From the NCBI GenBank assembly GCA_032158295.1, contig CM063253.1, positions 7,905,001 through 7,969,000 on the forward strand: 64,000 nucleotides of DNA, written 5' to 3'. Source of the DNA: Pycnopodia helianthoides (taxonomy: Eukaryota > Echinodermata > Asteroidea > Forcipulatida > Asteriidae). Under the pieces are notes generated by a model. That model was given only the letters and a program-made list of their open reading frames with translations, did not search any database and was not told where the DNA came from. Each line of letters begins with the position of its first letter. Positions within the stretch are counted from its first letter, which is position 1. The position numbers were made by a program, and so were the translations under genes. Below are positions 52,799 through 63,194 of this stretch, piece by piece.

Positions 52799-53374
52799 AG
52801 GGGTAGTCCTCATACTTCAAAGGAGCTTGTTCCAAAACTACCATCAAATCTTGATTTCTTCACATCAGTATACAATACGCACTGTATAAAAAAAGGACCG
52901 GTTACATAGTGCTACGGAGTACTTCACTTCACTCTGGTTAGAAAGGTATTTTCAGAAACGAGCCTCAATTTTGTAATGTTGTTAAGCAGAAAAAAATTGC
53001 TTGATAAATTTATATGCTGAGCAAAGTTAAGCAGGGTACCAGTCACATACTAGTAGTGTACATTACATAGCGTTTCTGGCTGGTAACCTGTTCCTGCCAA
53101 GCAAGACACTGACTCCCAAAATGGCACAAACCAAGATTATTGTTTTGATGATGTCAGGTTAATTTGGTCAATAATGAGCATTATTTTGTTTACCTATCAG
53201 CTCCTTGTCGTAAGGCCAAGGGTTCTTTTACTTCGGTTTTCAAACTTGGCATTTCCCATGAAACTAAATTAGTCTTTCCGCTATGTGTTTTGGCAGTGCA
53301 GATCTTCAGTGAAAAAATACCTTGAAGTACAAAACTAGCAAGGAATAATTAATGTTAAACGATACTCATTTTTG

Positions 53375-53750
53375 CATGGGGCTGATGGTGGCGTGACCCG
53401 TACACGTTTGTGCGTCTGCCTAGTGCACAATTCTATAGCAATTGCCAACCAATAGTGTCTGTTCACGTGCGTGAATGTGATTAGCATATTTCGTGGGAAA
53501 AGCTAATTGGCCATTCCCATGAAATATGTTAATTGCACATCGTGCGTGTGCACTGACACTACTGGTTGGCAAATTGAGAGACCATTGCGACTTTTTGCAT
53601 AAGGGTTGATGGTGACAGGACACATAGCATTTGTGCGTCTGCCTTATGCACAACATTTATGGCATTTGCCAACCAATGGTGTATGTAAGGCATGCATGAA
53701 AGTCATTAGCATATTTCATGGGAATAACGGCCAATGGGCCTACATTCCTT
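53375..53750. repeat. Direct and inverted repeats with TTGCCAACCAAT words
   Basis: GCATTTGCCAACCAATGGTG (53650-53670) repeats GCAATTGCCAACCAATAGTG (53437-53456) in direct order, each followed by an ATTAGCATATTTC block. Between them, 53513-53571 is an inverted copy (GAAATATGTTAAT ... ACTACTGGTTGGC). Three related modules therefore alternate in orientation. Confidence 0.75.
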
Positions 53751-54754
53751 TATGAGGATGTCACATACAGGGTGTTCATTGACAAAATGAATTTGTTATT
53801 GGAAAATATTTTTAACTGAATTCTAAAACCTTCAGCAATTTATTAGTATTTTTAAAGAAAAACGAAAAAAAAAAAAAAAAGGAGAAAGTTCTTAGATAAA
53901 AAGTTTAAACAAGTATTGGGCAATGGACACGCTGTATGAGGTTTGTACATTGTAACAAAGAGTAAACTCTACTTTTCAAAATATACATCGTGAAAAGCTT
54001 TGGTTTTGTTTCACTGGATAAAGTTGTACTAAAAAGTATATATTTTTAACAGTTTCCTATTTATCCCTTAAGATATTGTCCATTTTATCGGTTCTATTTT
54101 GCTTCTTCATTTAGAAAGTATCGCTTGAAATTAATTTAAAGAGAACAACGATCAAGTTTGTTGTTTACCCCGGAGATTTTGTCCCCCATACGGCAAATTG
54201 GGTAGAAATTTCGCCTGATGGCGCCCTCTGTTGAATCCACACTCTTCAGCCCACCGTATGGGGAGCAAACACACCGGGAGCCAAGATCCCCTATGACGTC
54301 GGCATATTTATTCTTCTTACCTCTGAAATTATGAAATGTTCTAAAGTTTGCATAGTTTGAAATACACTGAACTCTAGTGAGACTAGGTATTCTAATATGA
54401 AATTTGTATTTTGGTTCAAAAGTGGTATTGTCAAGTAATAATAATAATAATAAAAATAATAGTGGCTTCTTTTATAGTGCTCAAGGCCGTCACTCAGTTG
54501 TGACACTCGTGGCGCTCTAACATTATTACCCCTGGTCACTCGGCCATTTAATCTGTAATGTATCTGGTTTGTTTTTTATTACTATTAAACATATAATTAA
54601 TGAGGCTTAACGAATCATATATTATGCTTTCACAAATGGAAATTTTATAAAGTTTGTGTGGTTATTTAAAAAAAAAAATAATATCTTTGCATAGGTGTGT
54701 TCAGTGTATTTTATACACGGACCTATTATTTTAACACTGATCTTGTATTTTGGT

Positions 54755-55092
54755 TTAAAGGCCCTGTACACTATTGGTAAGATCGAAAAACACAATGTTC
54801 ACAGATTCACACATAACTTACATGATTTAAAGTAAGTAATGGTAGAAAGGGTTCCTTAAAATATTTCTGCCTAAAATGCTATCGTTTCTGAGAAACGAGT
54901 AAAACAATAGTAATTATCGCGCGCGATAATTTGAAAAAACAGAAAACACATAAGATCTCTTTTCACTATTTTCTCGTGACCTCGATGACCAATTGAGCTC
55001 AAACTTTCACAGGTTCGTTTGTTCATGCATATGTTTAATCACACAAAATGTGGACACTGATTTTGAGCTGTTACCAAAAGTGTACAATACCT
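54755..55092 (+). mobile_element. TTAA-type MITE, family C
   Basis: Begins TTAAAGGCCCTGTACACTAT; the right end is CCAAAAGTGTACAATACC. The core has CTGAGAAACGAGTAAAACAA, a GCGCGC run and TTTTCTCGTGACCTCGATGA. A near-identical inverted copy lies at 60894-61240. Confidence 0.85.
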
Positions 55093-55159
55093 CGGCACAG
55101 CTATGAAATATTCAATTTTTGTGTGTGATTGCAATAAAACTTCAGGTAATGAAACCACA

Positions 55160-55281
55160 TCTATACAAATATATTGACAAAATAGGGAGACCACCAACAT
55201 TCAGGCTAGATAGCTCAGTTGGTTGAGCGCCTGCCAGCACGCTAATTTGGAGGTCGCAGGTTCAAATCCTGTTCTAGTCCA
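55160..55281 (+). mobile_element. tRNA-like SINE (family T) with good acceptor, D and T arms
   Basis: From 55204: GGCTAGA pairs with TCTAGTC (55273-55279); D arm GCTC/GAGC at 55213-55228; T arm GCAGG-TTCAAAT-CCTGT at 55256-55272. The anticodon region (55230-55255) is 26 nt and cannot form a normal 5-bp stem with 7-nt loop. The upstream flank 55168-55203 contains TTGACAAAATAG, the complement of the flank seen at 47190-47220. It is therefore read as a SINE or tRNA pseudogene rather than a tRNA gene. Confidence 0.6.
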
Positions 55282-55515
55282 TTTTTCTTTGTTCCACTCC
55301 AAAAATATTATCAAACTTATGTATTTTGAGGCTTACGTCACATAAAACATATACCTCTGCAGCTGCATTATGTATTGTGGAAATAATCTTATACACGTTT
55401 AGTACAATGTACACTGTATGCAATGTCATTGTGTATAACAGAATACTATATATGTATGTATGTCTCCGTTTTTAATTAATCGGTAATTTCTTCAGTTTAT
55501 GAACTTTACTTTTAT

Positions 55516-55942
55516 ACCTCGGAGGTGGGGTCATAGATTGGGTTTTTGTCACCGTAACGCCGACTTACAGGCAAAATTATCAATAAAGACACAATGAAAG
55601 TCACCTGTGAAAGTTTCAGCTGAATATAGTGTCTACTTCTTGAGCAAACAGCAAAAAACAAAACTGTCACGGTATTTTCATAAAAAACGTCGAATCCATC
55701 TACGTTTTATAGCGAGGTGGCAGCGGATACCAACCGTATCTCTGGCCGCAGCATTCACACACGGACACCACGGAAAGTGTTCGACTTACTTTTATTGATT
55801 TCTAATCAGCAGGGTCACTTCAAATGAAATAATTTCGCATGGTGCTTTTAATTACAATCTTGATAATAAGTAGACTTTCGGGGAGAAAAAATTACTCCAT
55901 TTTCTTGTCGAGGTCATTTCCAAAGTATTACCCTACCTTTAA
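55516..55942. mobile_element. Inverted-repeat MITE, family D, diverged
   Basis: Shares GTCATAGATTGGG, AATGAAAGTCACCTGTGAAA and TTTCAGCTGAATATAGTG with the copy at 49250-49703. The right end (TTACCCTACCTTTAA) is a partial inverted match to the left. Confidence 0.65.
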
Positions 55943-56989
55943 GTGTAAACGTAATAAGTTTATGAATATTGACATATTTATTGTTGTCTTGTGCACATCC
56001 GTGCAGGCCTGATACCTCGTTCTTGTAAGGATAAGGCAATTTCCCTTTTGTAAAGGGCACCTATAAACTATATGAGAGACATTTAAATTTTAGTCACCTT
56101 ATTTTTTGTTTTGAAGTAAAGCTCATTGGTCATAATTTGAAATGCAGTTAATTTGATGAAATATATTCGTTTGTAGCTCAAAAGTATTGTTTACAAATTA
56201 TCTTTCATCTTTGTGGTGCAGGCATAATATTCTTCCCACTTTAGTTTGATTTCCAGTTTTGTTTGCCCTTGGAAAAGGTCAGCCCTTTTACTCAATTAAA
56301 AGTTCTTTGTCTTTTCCCAAGGACCAAGTATCATGCCTGATGATGTGACTTATTTATTGATACAAACGAAATGCTGTTATGAACATGTGTTACTTATTAA
56401 TAATGCTAGTACATATAGTTCCCGATGAACGCCATCTTTAAACCATCGTGGTTTACTTGAGCCCGTGTCAAGCATTCTAATTTTTTCTATGCAGCCAGAA
56501 GTGGCTCACTGACCAATCATTCTAACAGATTTGTATTTTACCCAGGCGTATTTACACGCAAAACGCAAAGTTGTGCCCAAACAAAATTACCATTTATCTT
56601 TGCTCGTAAAGATGACCGACATTTTATTACACTTTGTGACGTCGAGCGGGAACTATCTTACAGGAACCTGATATTAAATACACACGTTTGTTATGTTAAT
56701 TGTACACTTCTGACTGTCAACACACGGAGCTCTTGAAGTGTCATCATTTCTTTTTGGAGATCCTTACATATTGGATGACAAGATACTGAAAGTACGACCG
56801 TTTAATTTCCACGGTAACTTATCACAGTATGACGACATATTGTGAAAGTAAAGGACGACATGCAGAAGATACTTCAGCTCAGTGTGTCGTCATCCTACTG
56901 CCAGGGAGTCGCCGTCATTGGGTAAAATAGAAAGTGGAATGGCAAATCAAGAACTCCGTAGACAGCAGAATTTAAAGAAGAAGGGAAAT

Positions 56990-57548
56990 GACAATTTCAA
57001 TGTTGTGACGTTCTGATTTTCCAATAGATAGAGTCTTCATGTGAGTAGGGAAAACATTTCAAGTCTCTAACCTCACGTTAAAATGGTGTAAATTGCCATT
57101 GAATTCGGTGCAAAATTTGTCAACATCCAAAACATCTGATGACATTCTGAGAAAAATGTGACTCTACATTTTTGTAAGGAGATGTTTTGGTTCATGACTG
57201 ACTTTCAATAATATTCAGTCAAAACAGAACAGCCTTGAATTTGACCTTTTGACTGACGAAAAATTCCTCCTTGGAATGTTGAAATCCAATGACGTAATGT
57301 GTTAAATTTCGCTCTGAAAAAGTCAGTTATGAACCAAAACATCCTCGCACAAAAATTTAGATACCCATTTTTCCTAGAATGATGTCATCAGATATTTTGG
57401 ATGTTGACAAATTTTGCATTGGAAGGGTATCGAATACAATGGCAATTTCCACCATTTTTAAGTTGAGGCTAGAGATTTTTTTTCTCACTCACATAAGGGC
57501 TCTATATTGGAAAATGAGTACATCACAAAATTGAATTTGTCTTTGTTT
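56990..57548. mobile_element. Long-terminal-inverted-repeat element, family E, second copy
   Basis: The ends carry TTTTCCAATAGATAGAGTC and its diverged complement (GGCTCTATATTGGAAAATGA at 57498-57517). Inner arms repeat inverted as well: GACATCCAAAACATCTGATG-like at 57121-57142 against the region 57383-57405. Non-coding. Confidence 0.75.
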
Positions 57549-58475
57549 AGTCATTTTCTTCCTCTACTGGAAAAAATGTCACAGTTGGTATAATAAGTGG
57601 TCAATTTAAGTTGGGTATGTTTTAGCCCCATGAATAGGGCCAATCCATGTTTCACTTCGGTAATGTCAATAAAGGGAATCGTGATGTGGTCTTGAAATAC
57701 ATTTTTCAAAGGTTTGTTTTTTAGGTTTTTTCAATTTGTGTGGCGATTTGTTGATTAACTTTGTGGACAAAAATTGTAAATGCTGGACTACCGAAAATCT
57801 GTTAATGGCGAAACATCATTGTATCCAACGAAATCATTGGACCTGTAACACCAGTGCCTGTCTTTATCCTTGGGGGATAAAGACAGGGACCAGTCTAAGC
57901 CACGGTTCTTTACTACTTGCCCCCGCCACATGTCTTTACTGCTCTTGTTCTCATCTAGATTGGCCCTGTCTATTGGATAAACGTGCAGTGACGTAAGCTT
58001 TCCATATCTGTGCTATGATTGGTCCGAGGTGATGTAATTTTGCAGCTTGCATTTTCGATCGTCTGCATGCACTGTGCGCATAATGTTTGTACATCATGTA
58101 AAGTTGTTTTTATTCACCATGTCATAATTATGTGTACAATATGTACGAGTGAAGTGACTGCGAATCTCTGCGTGCAAGGTCAAAGGTCCATCTGGCAACA
58201 TCCGGAAAAGCTGGTCTCTGTGGCGTTATTCATGAACCTCCAAGTGTGACGTCAGATGTTCTGGCTAGTTCTCATCACCCTCACTGCTGGCTCTCAAGTG
58301 CCGTAGCGCCTTAACTTCGTTGACAAGGGTGGACAAATTGGTGGTTTGCCTTAAATTTGATGTCGAGATGCTCCGTGTGGTACAATCCTAACAGAACCCC
58401 GTCTAAAGCGTATAGGTCTACTGAATGTCTCAGTTCTGTTTCGAGCATCGTAACGTTTAATGAGTAAAATGTTGT

Positions 58476-58673
58476 GTGGTCGAATGAGCAAGTCTATGTT
58501 CTAGTTTGTTTAGTGCGGTACACTTTAAGGCACTGACCAAAGTGTAATTCTGACGGTGTGTTGTTACTTTTTTGACATAATTGGTCGAATGAGCAAGTCT
58601 ATGTTCTAGTTTGTTTAGTGCGGTATGACACTATAAGGTAAAATGTAATTATGACTGTGTGTTGTTACTTTTT
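58476..58673. repeat. Tandem duplication of about 105 bp at the lectin 3' end
   Basis: TGGTCGAATGAGCAAGTCTA starts at about 58477 and 58582. The copies share GTTCTAGTTTGTTTAGTGCG, then a variable part, then GTGTGTTGTTACTTTTTTG. The second copy runs into the last codons and stop of the lectin gene, so the duplication sits in its 3' UTR. Confidence 0.9.
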
Positions 58674-59177
58674 TGCCGCAAATCGGCCATTAGCATCGGC
58701 CCGAAGGCACTTCATCGCCATGGCGGAATGCTCACACACAACAGAGTTTTCGGTGGGGCAAGTTTTGTCATTCCATTGTCCACGGAATGGTCGTCTCATC
58801 TCCACGCAATTTTCGTTTTGATGGTACACCCCACTGTTGGGTTCAGTCCGGAACCAGTTGAAGTAACTGCACTCTATCCCGCGATGATTCACCCACTTAT
58901 TTTCATCCTGCTCGTCTCGAGTACAGCCGACCCAAACTCCATTCGCGGTGTGGTCACTTTCGTTGAACATGTCCCAGATGAACCGATGCTCCGAGAGGGA
59001 TTTGGCGATCGCTAATTCTCCATCCACGGCGGTGCAAGCTTCATTGGCCTCTCCCCATGCCATGACCGTGGGCAGTAACTGGTAGCAAGACCCGCCGAAT
59101 CCCGTCTGATCAGGCGGGCAGAGCGTACTACCTGCGAGCCCGGTATAAACAATACAGATCAAAACCAGCAACTTCAT
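58665..59177 (-). CDS. Secreted C-type lectin, single-domain, intronless
   Basis: 170 residues from the ATG at 59175-59177. It opens with a signal peptide (MKLLVLICIVYTGLAG, cleavage near 16-18) and then one long-form C-type lectin domain, about residues 20-149. The six canonical cysteines are C20/C31, C48/C148 and C124/C140, plus an extra pair C85/C103. The WVGC block is at 82-85. Ca2+/sugar-site motifs are EPN (112-114) and WND (135-137), with E118/N119-like acidic residues between them. EPN in this family usually means mannose or GlcNAc-type binding. The tail after C148 is short and basic (ends FAAKK) with no membrane segment, so secretion is expected. An in-frame ATG 11 codons upstream (59208-59210) would bury the signal peptide, so the inner ATG (A at -3) is preferred. 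Lectins of this type act in invertebrate innate recognition; the exact ligand is unknown. Confidence 0.92.
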   Translation of the reverse strand: MKLLVLICIVYTGLAGSTLCPPDQTGFGGSCYQLLPTVMAWGEANEACTAVDGELAIAKSLSEHRFIWDMFNESDHTANGVWVGCTRDEQDENKWVNHRGIECSYFNWFRTEPNSGVYHQNENCVEMRRPFRGQWNDKTCPTENSVVCEHSAMAMKCLRADANGRFAAKK

Positions 59178-60893
59178 TTTGAGCTTATCTTGAAGTTGCC
59201 CAAAGAGCATGACGATGCGAAATACACCCGTCTTTGGTTTCCCCGAGTTTGATGCTTACGTCGTCATTATTAGTATAAAGGTCTGTATACACCCTTTTAA
59301 GACAAATGCATGAAGTCCGCTCACAATAATGGAGGTGATATCCTTGCAGACGATATCTGAACAGAAAATATTAGATGACACAAAGTATTTTGTCCGCAGA
59401 GATATTTTAGCGAGGTGGCTCTTCCCTTCACATCTTGTGAAGAAAGGTTTTTTATGATGACCACAGAATTTCAGTCGAGGAAATAATGTGAGACTTTACT
59501 GAAAAGGAGCTGTGTGTGTGGGTGTGCCAGGTCAATGCTGCCAAACGATCCTTGGTCGTCATCAATCTGTTCCACAATCGACCAAAGATGCTTTTGGTAA
59601 GCACACTTAATCACCTGCATGATTGAACTATCTAATATTCGTTTCCAAGGAGATGACGATCTGGCGAGAGGCACAATTAGTTAGGCCTGTTGTGAGGATC
59701 GTGGTTTGGTAAACGCAGGTTTAAAGTAATTGCGCGTGTCTTTCATTTCTGGGCCCAATTGCATAGCGCTACCTAAGAACAAAAACCAGCCAAGCACAAC
59801 AAAAATGATGTTCACCGGAATGAAGTTACCAGCCAAAACGCCATGTCATGTCATAGGAATTGTACAGCAATAACTTAGCCTTGAGAATATTTATGGCCAC
59901 TTACTAGCTATGGGAAATGAACCATTTCGGTTTTCAGATGGTTTCTTCTCTAGACTTGTACAGGGCCTGCACGCTGCACTACCTGGTTGTTTATTGGGAT
60001 AATTAATATAGGGTTGATTGACCAAAGAGACACAATGTGGGCTAAATCTCAAAGAAATTTTGCTTGAATTTTATTTTATTTAGTCAAAAGGGTCTATACC
60101 TAATGGTTTGGGTGATTTAAAAATGATTGTGTGACAATCTTCAAGATTTTTGGCTTAAAGTTACACTTTTACTCATAACGAAGGGTACAAACTCTTTTCA
60201 AAGTATGTTTTAGTAATTATTTAAACAGCGTAATCATAATGACACAATACACGCACATTGTCTCCGTTTTTGCGGCTTATTTTATATTATTCAGTGACTT
60301 TTTTGTTCTCTTTGTTTATTGCTTTCCAATGACCTATCGCTAATGATAATATTTCAATATTATCAAATACAAATATGTAAGTTATGGCTAATATCTCGGT
60401 ATTTATTCGGATAAAATAACGGATTCGCCGGCAGAAATGAGCCAAATGAGCCATTTTGTCACCTCCCTGTACTGCATGTACTGGCCGTTCCGCGAGCAAA
60501 TGTACCACAAGGGATCCGGGGAGCGATTCTTTTCTTCTTCATACCACAACGTTGGCTATCGCGCCTCTCCCCGCATCCCTTCACTTTAACCTCGTGGTAA
60601 GTGTGTGGTACTTGGTACTAAAACAATACTAATACAGTAGCCAGCGTGTGGTATGAAACAAATTGCGTTCTGCGAATTCGCGGCTGGCTATAATATTTAT
60701 TGTTTGGGCCCAGTACTCAGCTCGGTCCAGCTCGGCCGTCTTATGGCAAAACAATGCAACTAATTTGTTTGTGTTTTTGAGAAAAGCAAATGTCTGGGTA
60801 AGTTGAGAGTGCTCTTTTCACCCAAACAGGTGTAAAAATGGGAACCTGCCAGGGCTAAGAAAGGTTAAAATACTAAAGTGATCGGATTAATGG

Positions 60894-61240
60894 TTAAAGG
60901 TATTGTACACTTTTGGTAACAGCTCAAAATCAGTGTCCACCTTTTGTGTGATTAAACATATGCATGAACAAACAAACCTGTGAAAGTTTGAGCTCAATTG
61001 TTCATCGAGGTCACGAGAAAATAGTGAAAAGAGATCTTATGTGTTTTTTGTTTTTTCAAATTATCGCGCACGATAATGACTATTGTTTTACTCGTTTCTC
61101 AGAAACGACAGCATTTTAGGCAGAAATATTTTAAGGAACCCTTTCTACCGTTACTACTTTAAATCATGTAAGTTATGTGTACGTGTGAATCTGTGAACAT
61201 TGTGTTTTTCGATCTTACCAATAGTGTACAGGGCCTTTAA
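60894..61240 (-). mobile_element. TTAA-flanked MITE, family C, intact
   Basis: Perfect TTAA at 60894-60897 and 61237-61240. The ends AGGTATTGTACACTTTTGG and CCAATAGTGTACAGGGCCT are inverted partners. It is nearly the reverse complement of 54755-55092, so both copies are recent. A TTAA target is the hallmark of piggyBac-type insertion. Confidence 0.85.
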
Positions 61241-61407
61241 TGTATGACCGCCCGATGAAGACCGGTAGGCATAACATGTTGTAAAGTGCATTGAGATACC
61301 TATGTACGTTACCCAGTGTAGTTATGATTACTAATAATCAAGGGAGAAATCATGAACAATTTAAAATCTGAGTGAAAGTTCACTTTTTGTAACTTATTTT
61401 AGACCTG

Positions 61408-61805
61408 AAAGGAACATTACAGAATTGGTAAGATATAAACTTGTAAAATATACTTTTTGATCACAAATTTACATAAAACTTACACGGTCTAATGATGACG
61501 ATAGTAGAAAACATCCCTTGAAATATTTCTGTCTGAAACGCCATATTTGATGAGAAATTAATAAGCTAATTATCCGATTGGAGTTTATCGCTCACTGCAG
61601 TGTGAGCGCGTTTTATTAATTTGTTGAATCTATATGATTTCATGGAAATGTGTAATCGGTTTTTCACTATTTTCTCGTGATCCAGATGGCCGATCGATCT
61701 CAAACTTTTACAGGTTTCTCAGTTTATGTATATGGTGGATTACATAAAGTGCTTGAACTGCCAGCAACTGTTTTGTTAACAAAACCAATTCTGTAATGTT
61801 CCTTT
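61408..61805. mobile_element. Inverted-repeat MITE related to family C
   Basis: AAAGGAACATTACAGAATTGG at the left and CCAATTCTGTAATGTTCCTTT at the right are perfect complements over about 20 bp. The interior shares CACTATTTTCTCGTGA and TCAAACTTTTACAGGTTT with family C. Confidence 0.85.
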
Positions 61806-63194
61806 AAATATGAAACTTTTTTTTTGTCTGAAATACAAACGACTCAAGAGGCCTGTCCCAAAAGCAATTCCCAGTTTTTATTTTATTTATAACTTACTTA
61901 ATAAAAAAATATATTAGCAAATGGCATTTTCAAGAATAAGATTAACAGTTTAAAGACTAAAGTACTTCTTCTTCTTCCAGTTTCTGCGCCAACTTCAAAA
62001 TTACTGAAGACTGATGTAAGTAATTATGAGACAAATCGAGTGTCGGATGATGTCATGTTTGTTTAAATTTGAACAGGGACATTGGGTTGTAACAGTCCAT
62101 TTTGAATGGTTTAGGGTTTGTTTGTTAAGATAATTGAGTATACAAGTTTCCAAAGCCAAAATATGTAGTTTACCGTTTTACTTTAACTTAAAAAGTAGTT
62201 AGCACTGGGCCTGCACACTGCTAATAGTAAAAACTAAACAAATAAATAATAAAGAGCGCCCTCTACAGTTGATTGATTTATGCTGATCAAAGTTGTGGAC
62301 GGTAGAAATGAACAGCAAATCTTTATCTTCAGATACTTCTTTGGTGTAGAAAAACAAACAAATAGGTTAAACGTATAAATCAGGAACGGCCTCATCGTGT
62401 GCTCATCGTTTAAATGCAGACAAGATATTTCGAATGCCACAAAAACACACGGTATTCCACAATCCCCGATGGACGCCATGTTGGTTATTGTGTGTGGCTG
62501 TTTAATTTCCATAAGATAAATAAAATCATATAAATTTGCACATGCTAGAAACATTTCCGATGAAATATTTACGGCTAAGCTTTTGGACGTGGAATTTAAC
62601 CGACAGCTGTAAGTAGGAAACAAAACACGATCATAAGTTATTATCTTGAGTGGAATTATTTGGGTTAAATTACTTTATACACAGTCTGTCATAAAACTGC
62701 TGGTAAAAAAACCGCACAAAGAAAGCAATGTTTAGTCTGGTCCTCACGTGAATTTATGTGATGTTAAAAATGTCATATGCTAGGTATGGAATAAGACCTG
62801 TTTTGTCGCCATATGGCACATCGGCTGGTCCCATACTTTTCTTACCCATTAAATGCCACGTAGAAATCAGGAATATGGTACCAGTTAAAATACACGAAAG
62901 CAAAATAATGCCTAGAAAGTTACCGGAAGAGGTCACAACACAAGTCACGAAACCATCACATCTGCCCTCTTGTTTATGCTGTATTTCGCCCTTTATCTGA
63001 GCAGATGTTACCAATATCGCACAATGACGATGTATACCGGCCGGAATTTTCGATTAAAGGGAAGATTTCAAGTTGGTGGAGGTAAAAAACATTATTTGAT
63101 TATTTATTAAAAATCAACTGATTTCTCATGGGCATGGCCATCAATGGCCATGGCACTGGCAGCTGGCTTTAATCCTTCATGCGGTTTTTATCAT

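Larger units (their letters stand above)
52799..58455. other. Intergenic region between CTH and the lectin gene
   Basis: No AATAAA was found in the first 1.1 kb after the CTH stop, so the 3' UTR end is not placed; TATAAA at 52885-52890 is a weak candidate. The region holds repeats at 53375-53750, 54463-54552 (SINE tail), 54755-55092, 55160-55281, 55516-55942, 56410-56660 and 56990-57548. A short perfect hairpin (CTGTCTTTATCC with its complement) lies at about 57857-57886. No gene was recognised. Confidence 0.65.
59178..63186. other. Region upstream of the lectin gene, repeats only
   Basis: Near the lectin, CTTTATACT (minus strand, about 59272-59280) is a weak TATA-like word and TTACGTCGTCA (59257-59267) is CRE-like. 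Further on are a family B fragment (59752-59845) and two TTAA-type MITEs (60894-61240 and 61408-61805). The minus-strand open frame at 62754-63014 contains one hydrophobic stretch but no recognisable family. Nothing else could be assigned. Confidence 0.6.

Noticed and set aside
62754..63014. Minus-strand 86-codon frame with one hydrophobic stretch, possible small membrane protein
   Set aside because: The plus strand is open over the same bases, no family motif or splice context was seen, and it lies in a repeat-rich region. Left unannotated.
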